In this document: positions 1 to 12,200 of the stretch, in pieces
How the letters are laid out: every line of letters begins with the position of its first letter
How positions within the stretch are numbered: the stretch's first letter is position 1
Assembly: GCA_946803715.1 (NCBI GenBank)
Contig: CAMPET010000080.1
Location: forward strand, 243,444-288,227
Origin: Beroe ovata
Taxonomy: Eukaryota > Ctenophora > Nuda > Beroida > Beroidae
Reading direction: 5' to 3'
Length of the DNA: 44,784 nt
Position numbers and translations under genes: made by a program
Notes under the pieces: generated by a model
The model's database searches: none
What the model was told of the DNA's origin: nothing
The model's input: the letters and a program-made list of their open reading frames with translations, nothing else

Positions 1-750
1 AACTCTCGCTGGCAGAAACACACCATGCCACCATCATGCCCCCTGGAAAAGCCCTCTGTGTGTGTCTGTGTGTTCGTGTGTGTGTGTGTGTGTGTGTGCA
101 CTGTGCATGTGCACTGTGCGTGTGTGTGTGTTCTGTATGCGTACTGTGTGTACTGTGTGTGACACACTTTGGGACACATGCTCATTGATCATGCCAACTT
201 TAAATTTAAACTGCATGAAACAACACCCTCTACCCTCATGCTCATGTAACTCATACTACTATCCCATACATTGACACTATATAATATGATAAAGGGGAGA
301 GAGAGAGAGCAATGTACATTTTGTGAAAGCGTGTATCTTTCATTTGTTATACCTACTCCTCTCTCCTGTGTTTTATTTGCTGCTTTGTATGTAGTAATTT
401 TGAATAGTAATTTGATTAGAGATAAGCGACGATTCAATTAGCTTAATTGGCAGCTTAATTGGTGCTTTTCTATGGATTCAATTAATGAGTAATAGAATAA
501 CCTATACACTTCATTGTAGCACTTTATTGTAGCACTTTTGTAATCTAACACCCTGTAGGTAATTCAGTTATCCCAAATCATGTTTTGTATGCAGTTCTCC
601 ATTCACCTACAATATATTTCCTATACTTTGTTCCTTCTCTTTACTTATTTTTACAAATACTGTATTTCTACTCAGTGAACCTTTTCAGTTACCATTTATC
701 AGTTTTTTGAAGGATCTTTAAATCTAAAACTCCATAGGTCACTAATCACT
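1..750. other. Intergenic DNA with TG and GA microsatellites
   Basis: No gene recognised. A TG-rich microsatellite runs from about 59 to 160 and a short GA run lies at about 296-310. Open frames across the TG repeat are products of the repeat, with His/Thr or Cys/Val-only translations. The rest is AT-rich and leads into the first exon at 751, so it probably contains the promoter and 5' UTR of the SLC66A3-like gene. Confidence 0.7.
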
Positions 751-1457
751 ATGGATTACCTCACTGTTGCTGGATACATCATTGCAATGATGGGATCAGT
801 TGCTTTTGTTCCTCAGATCTGGGTTTTGTTCAAGTCGAAGAGTGGTGAAGGACTCAAACTGTCCATGTTCATTGTCATTGATTTCATCACTGCACTGATC
901 TCTGCATTCTGTATCAAGTCAGGTTAACCACTCTCAAATCCATGACCTATGATAACAGTTAAGTAAGAACAACATTTGAGTATTTACTGCTTATTTGTCT
1001 GTAACAATAAATTCATGCAGGGTTGGCAATCAACAACTGGTTGGAACTGCTCATCACAAATGTACAAGTATTTGTGATCCATGCTATGGCAAGATATTAT
1101 CTCAACCAGCCAAAGGAACTTGCCCTTCTATTTGCATTCAAAGTTGGTTACATAGCCATTCTCACTGCAGTCCCAATTTCAATGATCAGACTAGTGATGA
1201 ATTGTCTCTTGCCTGTGATGCTGTTCGACAAAGGAGGCCAAGTGATTGGTTACTACAAAAGCAAGACAACAGGGCAGCTTTCAGGAGCTACATTGCTTTT
1301 ACAATGGCTCCAGTTCACAGGAAGACTCTGCACAACACTAATTGGTGGAGCAGCAGCAGACTTCATTGCACCAATGCTACTCAATGTCTTCTTTGCAACA
1401 CTTATTGGGGCACAATGGATTTTGTATAAGGGCAACAAAGATACAAAGAAGGAGTAA
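751..1457 (+). CDS. SLC66A3: SLC66A3-like PQ-loop membrane protein
   Basis: Two coding exons, 751-922 and 1021-1457, joined in phase 1 (donor AG|GTTAAC, acceptor GCAG|GGTTGG), give 202 residues, the length I recall for SLC66A3 (PQLC3). The protein is almost all hydrophobic helices. A PQ motif (FVPQIWVLFKSKSGEGL) sits in the first exon near residue 20, followed by the basic/Ser-Gly loop typical of PQ-loop (MtN3/SWEET-like) repeats, and a second repeat lies in exon 2 around the segment YKSKTTGQLSGATLL. Members of the family act as transporters or chaperones in endomembranes. MPDU1, of the same fold, is the alternative, but the length and C-terminal half fit SLC66A3 better. An AATAAA at 1694-1699 could be the polyadenylation signal. 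Confidence 0.85.
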
Positions 1458-2444
1458 CCTGGACATTGACTCCTATTCGAGGATGCCACAACAAATATTA
1501 TGATATTACAACTGATGCAACATAAGATTTGAAATTGAATTATCTATTGATGGGGCTTGAAACAGAGATTAATTACAAGCATTATGTTTGTCATACAATA
1601 ATGTAATCTCATCACTTCCTATAAAATTAATAAGTTGCGAAATCCTCATAATTCATTAACTGAAATTATATTTTGAGTGGAGAACATAAGTAGAATAAAT
1701 AATATTACCAGTGGTAATATTATTCGGTAATTTGCAACATATATTTTGAAATGCAGAATTTTGTCTCAGGACGCCTGCGGCGCGCGGAAAAATGAAACGT
1801 TGCAAATGTGCGCACATGAGACCAAAAATTTATGCACGTGATGGACATTCATAAATCATTACTGATCTGCAATTCAATAAAAAGCATTTGCATTCACGTG
1901 ACGCGCGCGTCACATTGATGATAAATTTGTATAATTCAATTGAATCAATTTAACAAAATTGAGCAATATTTCCGAAATAATCAAAACTGGCGGTGAGCTT
2001 AATCGTACGGTGCTTGGAAAAAATGACCCGAAACGAAAATTTTTTGCGCGCGCAGCAAGTTTTCGACTGATCGCATCTAATGTTCGAAATTTTTGACTGC
2101 ACTGTTTTATATTTAACTCAAACAATTATTTCATTCAGTCATTTATTTCACTCAGACTATTGTGGCTCAACGTTTTGATTTTATAATTTCTTATCATATC
2201 ACAGATCAACGTTGATCCATGTCCCAAATTCCCAAAGCTTAACTAACCTTATTCCCTTTTTCTGAATCTATTCTACTTGAAAGCTCCCACACAATAAATT
2301 ACCAATGGTTCTTTGTTAGTCATTACTGATGAATCAGTAAAATGGTGAAGGGAAATAGTAATAGAGTTGATTAAATAACCTCATCATTCCATTAACAGGT
2401 AAGTCTGACTTCCAGTACAAAAGTACTGTGGCATTTGACCAGCA
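1458..2444. other. Intergenic: 3' UTR, palindrome and CGCG clusters
   Basis: No gene seen. It holds the probable 3' UTR of the SLC66A3-like gene, a perfect inverted repeat at 1698-1724 (12-bp arms, 3-bp loop), and GC-rich CGCG clusters near 1780, 1905 and 2050 set in AT-rich DNA, upstream of the PRELID3 gene. Confidence 0.6.
1698..1724. repeat. Perfect 12-bp inverted repeat, 3-bp loop
   Basis: AATAATATTACC at 1698-1709 and its exact reverse complement at 1713-1724 flank the loop AGT. It lies just after a candidate AATAAA, so it could form a hairpin near the mRNA 3' end. Chance in AT-rich DNA is possible. Confidence 0.6.
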
Positions 2445-3492
2445 ATGAAGTTTTGGCATTCGTCTCACACATTTGAGGTAAATATTTCTTAGACTTATCA
2501 TTATTTCATTTTTCCTCCTTCGGATTTATATGTGTCTGGGACTGGGAGATGGTAAATGTATTACTTCTGCAGCACCCTTGGTCAACAGTGACACAGGCAT
2601 TTTGGAGGAAGTATCCTAATGACTATCAAACTGTTGTGTATGGCACTGATACCTTGGACCGTTATGTTTCCCCTGATGGGAAACTACACAGTACAAGATT
2701 AATCATTAGTGACTGGAACATTCCTGCATTTATGAAGTTCTTCTTTGGAGATGCTAGGGGCTATGCAGTAGAGTACAGCATCGTTGATCCTGTTGAACAA
2801 ACTCTCACTCTCAAGTAAGATTGTATGTTGCATTTGTATACAATCAATTTGAGTTGGATGAATGGATTTATCATGTTTTTTATGTTTGCCCAGGTCTCAA
2901 AATATCAATGCAGCGTCCATGTTTAAAATGAGGGAAGACATTGTTTACAAAAGTAAGTTTTTTATACTGTTCTGATGTTTAGTGCAATCAGTAATGATTG
3001 ACTTAAGCATCACCCCACTTCAATTAAATATTTATTTAGGTGAAGGTCAGAGTACGAGTTTGCAGCATGAAGCTAAGATATTGTTCAGTGCCAGCAGGTT
3101 CTTTGATGATGCTGCCGAGAGCTGGCTTGTTGACACACTGACTGTATCAGCCACAAAGGGACTCAGAGTAAGGCTCCAGGGCACTCATGTTTAGTGTATC
3201 TTCACTCTTCTTTATCAAAGTGCATGTAATCATAATAGGCATTCATTTTTCATGTCATAACATTTCTTTTCAGGGCATGGATTCCATCATAGACAAGGTT
3301 GAGCAGGAAATGCAGTGTGCCATGGCAGCAATTGATGAAATCTCGTCAGAAACAATCAAGTCAGTGGACATGCTCACAAATGATGCGATTAAGTCTATCG
3401 ATTCCAGTATTAGTGATGCAGAGAAGTTTATTGACGAGAGTGTGGATTCAATAAAGAAAACTGTGTGCCAGGAGCTTAGTCATGAGACATAG
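2445..3492 (+). CDS. PRELID3: PRELI domain-containing protein 3 (slowmo family)
   Basis: Five exons, 2445-2477, 2573-2814, 2894-2952, 3040-3167 and 3274-3492, join in frame to 226 codons plus stop. The start MKFWHSSHTFEHPWSTV is the conserved opening of the PRELI/MSF1 domain (residues 1 to about 170), and LDRYVSPDGKLHSTRL and SIVDPVEQTLTLKSQNI match its core. PRELID3 proteins work in the mitochondrial intermembrane space with TRIAP1 and carry phospholipid (phosphatidylserine, as known for the vertebrate proteins) between membranes. The C-terminal exon is acidic and rich in Ile-Asp-Ser, a helical tail in place of the human Ala-rich end. The very short first coding exon (11 codons) is needed for the family N-terminus and has a good GTAAAT donor. 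Confidence 0.94.
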
Positions 3493-4081
3493 TAATGTGG
3501 AAATTCGTTCCAATGAACGAGCTTTATCAGTCATGGAAATGCGACATGATAGCAATCAACATGTGACGTTTTACTGGGAGCTTCAGTCACTTCTTAGTTT
3601 TGTCCTATCACTTCTTAGTTTTGTCCTTCTTAGTTTTGTCCTATCCTAGAAACAAGGTCCTTTTAAAAGGCGTTTCCTGACTTTCAGCGTTTTGTATTGG
3701 TCTTGATTACTATGCAAAACTTGTTACTTAGCTAAGTCTGCTCTTCCTAAACCACGGTGGTGGGATCGATTTTACAGACAGTGCATCACTGGTAAGTGCC
3801 TTCAAATTTGTGAGGCTAAAACGGAATCTTTGTATATTATGTAGTTCAGAGTAGTGTTGTCAAGTTGTAAGAATTTGTGGTGATGATTTTATTATAACCC
3901 CTGAAACCCTCAATAACTTCCCATTGTAGATTGGATGTGCGTACTTTTTATTCATACGATAATATAAATCACAGTTTTGCTCGTTTTCCAATCTCGTCTA
4001 TTCTTTTCGATCTCAGTACACCACACATTATCATATCTACACGTGGTCCCGCCACAATTTCCATGACAACTCACAGTATCC
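3493..4081. other. Intergenic between PRELID3 and LIN7
   Basis: No gene seen. A short direct repeat of the phrase CTTCTTAGTTTTGTCCT occurs three times at about 3590-3645. The rest is presumably the PRELID3 3' UTR and LIN7 promoter/5' UTR. Confidence 0.6.
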
Positions 4082-5628
4082 ATGACAACCAATATAGCAA
4101 GCACCATGGCCCCACTGACACTAGAGCGGGATATTCGCCGGGCTATAGAATTGATGGAGACACTGGAACAGAGTGGTGAGATTCCCGCCAGTAAGCTGGC
4201 TGCCATGAAGAACGTGCTGAGGAGCGACTTCTGTAGAGCGGTCAGAGAGGTGTACGAGCAGGTGAGGGAGCTCTTCCCTTTCTTCCTTAATTCTTTAATG
4301 AGGGAGTTAATGATTCATTCTTTTAATCATTTTGAATTTATTTCCTTTCCAATCACTTAACTCGCTCTCAGTTCACACTCCCACAGTCCACTCTTTTCAC
4401 TCTTCCCCAACTCCCCCCACTCCATGAACCGCACACACAGGTTCACGAGACTGTTGACATCAACCACCCGCCTGAGATCAGGGCAGAAGCCGCTGCTAAA
4501 GCCACTGTTGCCGCCTTCGCTGCCTCAGAGGGCCACGCCCATCCCAGAGTCATCGAACTGCCGAAGGTAAGGTTCTCATATTTCAAGGTCTCAGCTCATC
4601 TCGGTCAACCCAACCGAGATGAGATCAGTGTCACTCCTGTGACAGTCACTCTGTCGGATAGAGTGAGGGTCTATCCTCTCTCTTCCTCATTCTCTCTTGC
4701 TTAGCAACTATCCCCCTAGTAAAATGTTTATTACAACACTTCCTATTTCGTCAAGGCAACTATTTCTCAGACTGACGAGGGGCTCGGATTCAATGTCATG
4801 GGAGGAAAGGAGCAGGCTTCGCCAATCTACATATCCCGTATCATACCGGGCGGAGCGGCTCACAAGTGAGTAGCGAGTACAAGTGAGAACAAGTGAGTAC
4901 AAGTGAGTTCAAATGAGTACAAGTGATTACTGAGTACAAGTGAGTACAAGTGAGTAGTGAGTACATGTGAGTACAAGTGAGTACAAGTGAGTTCAAGTGA
5001 GCGATGCACTCACTGAGTGAACTGAGGTCATCATATTTCAGTGCAACCTCCCCTAAGAGAAAGATGAGATTCAAGTGATCATGAATCGACATCATTCTTA
5101 CTTGATGTATGCTAAAATGAAATTTCCCATCAGAGACGGTAATCTGAGAAGGGGTGATCAGCTGCTCTCGGTCAATGGCACAAGTGTGGAGAAAGCCTCG
5201 CACGAAACTGCTGTGGATCTGCTCAAAAACGCTCAAGGTAAAGAGTGGTGTCAGTGTGAAGTGGTGTCAGGGATGAAGTGACGTGGTAGAGTGGTGTCAG
5301 AGTACAGAGTGGTATTAGAGTACAGAGTGGTGTCAGAGTACAGAATGGTGTCAGGGATGAAGTGACGTGATAGAGTGGTGTCAGAGTACAGAGTGGTGTC
5401 AGAGTACAGAGTGGTGTCAGAGTCGAACAAATTAAGAAATCAGTTCAATGTAGTACGGTGTTTAGGTGGATTTGGCGTATTGAAGTGGTGTCACTGGTGT
5501 TACAATGTTCCAATCACTATCCAGGCAAAGTCCGTCTCGTTGTAAAATACACACCTCGAGTGCTGGAAGAAATGGAATCCAGATTTGAACGGCAGAAAGC
5601 ATCCAGACGAGGCAGAATGCCACAGTGA
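4082..5628 (+). CDS. LIN7: LIN7 scaffold protein (L27 + PDZ)
   Basis: Five exons, 4082-4261, 4441-4566, 4771-4865, 5134-5237 and 5525-5628, encode 202 residues. An L27 domain (about residues 13-70, [15 protein letters not shown]...VREVYEQV) is followed by the linker [18 protein letters not shown] and a PDZ domain (about 103-185) with the carboxylate-binding GLGF loop at residues 106-109. LIN7 assembles with CASK/LIN2 and MINT/LIN10 and localises receptors and channels to polarised membranes. Human LIN7C has 197 residues. Two in-frame ATGs compete: the first at 4082 and one at 4106 (CACCATGG, better context) that would give 194 residues. Introns 3 and 4 are filled with short tandem repeats that start at or near the donor sites. 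Confidence 0.97.
4595..4623. repeat. 11-bp perfect hairpin in LIN7 intron 2
   Basis: CTCATCTCGGT at 4595-4605 is exactly complementary to 4613-4623, with a 7-base loop. It begins about 30 bases past the exon 2 donor. No function is assigned. Confidence 0.6.
4866..5002 (+). repeat. Decamer array re-iterating the 5' splice site
   Basis: Starting at the donor of LIN7 exon 3 (AA|GTGAGT), the intron consists of about a dozen imperfect copies of the 10-mer ACAAGTGAGT. Nearly every unit contains AAGTGAGT, a good match to the eukaryotic 5' splice site. The array ends near 5002, and the rest of the intron is ordinary sequence up to the acceptor at 5133. Confidence 0.9.
5240..5425 (+). repeat. 18-bp minisatellite in LIN7 intron 4
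   Basis: Tandem, partly degenerate copies of the unit AGAGTGGTGTCAGAGTAC start within a few bases of the exon 4 donor (G|GTAAAG) and fill the first half of the intron. The core ACAGAGTGGTGTCAG is the reverse complement of a repeat in introns of the ARSB-like gene at 26849-26955. Confidence 0.88.
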
Positions 5629-6180
5629 GCTAATTATTCATTTGTTTTATTGAAACTCAGGTATTGATATAATTCACAAACAGAGATATTCGTTAAAGAA
5701 GTTACCGTTTAACCAATTTCATGTTAAAGGTTATCTAAGATAAACTGAGTTATTCTAGAATCTCGACAAAGTTTATTCTTGAATGTACATAGTTAAAATG
5801 TGACATGCTGCTGATTTTGTGTCACAACATTTTACTCGATATTTTCACAGCTGATATTTCAAGGTAGGTACGTTTATCCTATGCCTAACTTACCTTTTCG
5901 TTTAGCTATAGTCTAGTATTATCAATGATGTTTCAGCATATTTTGATCATGATGTTCTAGGAATGTTCTATGGTATGCTAAAATGAACGCGCATGATTCA
6001 AATGCTTGCAACACACACTTTTCGTCACTTTCGCGTGAAAAGTTCACTTTTTCACCAGTTACTGTGATTTCTAATGCGCGCTACGCACGCGCGCTTACGC
6101 AACTATCTTTGTAGAATTCGGGTATTGGTACTTGATGTTCCACCGTTCATTCCTTCATTCATTATTAGCTAGGAGGAATC
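5629..6180. other. Intergenic between LIN7 and PSMC2
   Basis: No gene seen. A CGCG-rich patch at about 6075-6100 lies roughly 80 bp before the PSMC2 start codon and is a candidate core-promoter element. Confidence 0.55.
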
Positions 6181-8639
<2,459 letters not shown>

Positions 8640-9217
8640 AGAGACGCCGAAATGTATGAGAACTTTAGATACTCTTGAATATGCTGGACACACTATTTGA
8701 AGGGAGCTTGTGCTTTGCACGTTCTTTTGCAGACGACATTTCCATTATTTTATATTTGTTTCCTTGTCCGACTGTTTCACAAGAACGTTCTTGAAGCTGG
8801 TTTATCTCAGTACATGATGTTCGTCTCCCAAAAAAGAAGTTTCAATTCGTTAAATTACGCCGCGCAGCGCGAACTAAATGCTAACAATACAGCGCGCTTC
8901 AACTCTAAAGGACGCGCCGCGCGATGCATGACGTATTGGTGCGCGCGCAGCGTCTCCAATGGATAATACAACTCAATTGTTGCTTTCGCGAGACTGGGCT
9001 CATACCTTCGCCATGGCCACGGGGCTGTATCTCAAGAAAAATCGGATATAACTTGATGAATCACTGTAAAATTTGGTTCCAATGCACAGCAGTAATTTAC
9101 TACAATCATAATTCACTCTAAAACAAATAAGTACATCAGCAAAAACTCGAACTAATTTCAATTTCATATCATCTGAAAATTCACTTCATTGTGCCACATT
9201 ATTCAGTGACTATAATT
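8640..9217. other. Convergent intergenic region PSMC2 / ALG10
   Basis: Both flanking genes end here, so it should hold two 3' UTRs. A CGCG cluster at about 8860-8955 (five CGCG-containing words in about 100 bp) sits between the two stop codons, showing that such clusters are not confined to promoters. Confidence 0.6.
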
Positions 9218-12200
9218 TCACCACATGAATCTCTGAGGATTGGTGGTCAGTTCATCTGTCACATCCCAATCGAATGTCTTATTCAGGAATACTTTCACGG
9301 TAATCAGGTTTATCAGCGTGTATTGGCAGAGTTCCAAAAACAGGACCACCCAGGAGTGTTGTGGCACGTGCAATCTGGGGGGGAAAGAGGTCTCAATTCG
9401 GAGATTTGTCTCTTATTAGGAATGTTCGAAATTTAAAAGCCATGCCAAACCAAATGAAATTTCACCGGAATCCGCCCCTATAATATTACCTGTAGAAGAG
9501 GTATGGGATGAGGAAGTATCTAAACTCTAGCAGCCCCTGGGGGACCATCTGAGCCGCGCAGCAGATGAAGTACAGCAGTGTGAAGAACTTGGAGTGTACA
9601 GTCGAGAGTTGGGCTACCATGTTCATGAACGTGTAGAAACAGAGGGGGAGAAGCATGTACATTGTGGTGTCTGAGCAACTGGGGAGGGATTGGTTTGAGT
9701 TGTGATTATGGGTGTGGTTCCGTTTGATCCAGGAAATCAAATGAGACACTGGACACAATGCAATAATCGACGATTATCGAGATTCTCACTTGAGTATTTT
9801 CCTCCAAATATAGAAAGTGTAGTGTCTGTTATCAGCTAAGAGGTACGGATGCTCGTATCGGAAGAGGTATAGAGCCAGAACTGCGCTCACAAAGAACAAC
9901 AAGACGTGAACTGGTCTGTGGGAAGCAGGGGGTGAATAGGAAATGTACGAAATGGACGGCAAAATGGACGGAGAAACGTGACAGATGTGTTGACAGTGAC
10001 TCACTTGAAGACATAGTAGAGCACGGTCAGATGGCTGTATCTCAGTCTCTGTAGCATGTGAGGAAAGGAGAACGCGGTTAGGAAGAGGATGAAGTAGAGG
10101 AACTGTGGGAAATGAAGGACAGCGGTATGGGCCGTCCTGTCTCCTGTGAGAGCACGCTCAGATGAAATTGCTACTTTCCAACTGCTACTTTCTCATGAAG
10201 TCGCAAATTGCTGTGATCCAAAAACGCTCAGATGGCTACTCACCAACGACTATGCCCTTGTTTATCACAAGGAACACAACAAATCCCGCTAGCACTATCA
10301 GATAGGGCATCAACAGCTTGATATAGTGCCACAAGTTCTGTAGTATCACCCTCACGGCAATGCTCACTTGAGATATGAAATCGTCACAGTATTGAAATAG
10401 ACCACGGTTCTCGATGTCACTGAAACAAAGCGATTACTTAGAACATAGCAAACTTGTGTAGTGATCAAAGTGCCCTTCAACAGAGAACGGTATCATTGGG
10501 GAAGGACACTCAAAACAATTCATCATGAGATATCGATTGACCAATGACAGTCGAGATACGCTATCATGTGATTTGTGGCCCATCTCCCCACTAATACCGT
10601 TCTCATGCACAATGGTTGCTTTACCACTGACCTGATTACCACGGTGCCAGCGGTAAAACCAACCCAAATTATGTTTGTTTGTCTAAATAATACCGATATG
10701 ACACCGAGCTGAAATAAGCTATCGTCAAATCTACAGCAGTGTCCGGATATTTGTTCGTGGAGCGCGCGTCACGCGCGCTATTTTATGTGCTACCAAATTG
10801 TTCTAATCCTCTGAGTCGATAGGATTGAATGACGCCGCGCGCTACGCAAACGTCTCAAAATTGGGAAAAATTGCCAATTTCGGGGGAAATTGTACCAAAA
10901 ATCTACTCAAAAATGTACACTGATATCAATGTCTCACCATAGCAGATTTGATGTGATGTCCACGAATAGAGCAGCTGTAACTAGCCATTACAAATAGCAC
11001 ACTGCCCACGTCTGTATAGTAGAGGAGATTATAGAAGTAGAGAAGTGGGAAACATGTGAGCACAAGACTGTTCATCATGCAGCAGGTGCGATGTATCGGC
11101 TGAATTCCCAGCCCAGGGTCGTCCTAGGGGGTGTGCAAGGGTGGGGCAATGGGATAGGGGTGTGGAGATGGGTCATGGGTTACTATTATGCTATCGTCCT
11201 CATGGATATAGTCATGAGTTTACAAGCGTCATTCAATCGACAATGATCGATAGCATCAATTTCACTATCGAAATTGCAATGTTCATTGCAATCAATAGTT
11301 AAATCGTTTTCGTCTGAAAGTGAAACTGTTATCTCGTCTCAACACCTGGATCACAACAAATTACTGAATGTTTGCACCATGATTCACATGATATAGATAT
11401 GGCATGCGAATCATGGCCCTTCAGCCGGCCAAATGCCATTGATTCCAGCCAAATGCCATTGATTCCGCCGAATGCCATTGATTCCAGCACACACGCAAAG
11501 ATACACACCTTCAATCTACGAGATAGTTTTCTGAAGAGCGTATACATCACTAGGAATATCAGAACAGACATTACTATGTTGACAAACCTGAAAATAAGGG
11601 GATATGCATATCACGCGACATGTCGTGTTAGTTAAACTACACTAAAGAGGGGTTAACTTAAATTCAATTCAGGACTCAGGTGCTCTAGTTCACCTAAGTT
11701 TCTCGAGTGAGCACCAATGTGTGCTTGGCTTATTGAAGATGTAACTAGCAGTGTGAGCTATACTTGCTGACAGCAAGTAAAGTCCTGGCAGTGTGGTTAT
11801 CTTGGGATCCCACACTGACCACCTTCCTGCACAGTAGTGCTGGGTCTGTCGCACGTGGAATACTTCATCCTGCGTGTGGGTAACCATGACAACGCGTGAT
11901 AACACGTGTTGGTGTAACGCGTGATTATGTCACGTGGTCAACATACCATATATGGTGTTGTCTGAGCGTTGTTCACCTTGACAACCTCACCCAGAGTTAC
12001 AGCCAGCATGCAGCACGCAAAGAATCCACACCAGCTACTAGCTGGCAGATCCAGCTCGGATATTGTATTACGGGCAATATCCACGCTCTGCTGATACACT
12101 GCATAGGAGCTAGTTCTCGCGTGGTGAACGAACGGGTGATCAAACACCAGACTGGGGGCTCTCTGGTGAGTTTTCTCCTCCTCACCTCGTCTCCTCGCCA

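Noticed and set aside
34-274. Open frames rich in His/Thr or Cys/Val
   Set aside because: They are translations of a TG/CA microsatellite in both directions, not proteins.
1700-1708. TAATATTAC, the nonamer of geminivirus/circovirus origins
   Set aside because: It lies in the stem, not the loop, of an AT-rich palindrome, and no Rep-like gene is near; chance is likelier.
11372-11635. Plus-strand frame across ALG10 intron 3 and exon 3
   Set aside because: It is antisense to an ALG10 exon and its SQMPLIP-type repeats come from the 20-bp DNA repeat.
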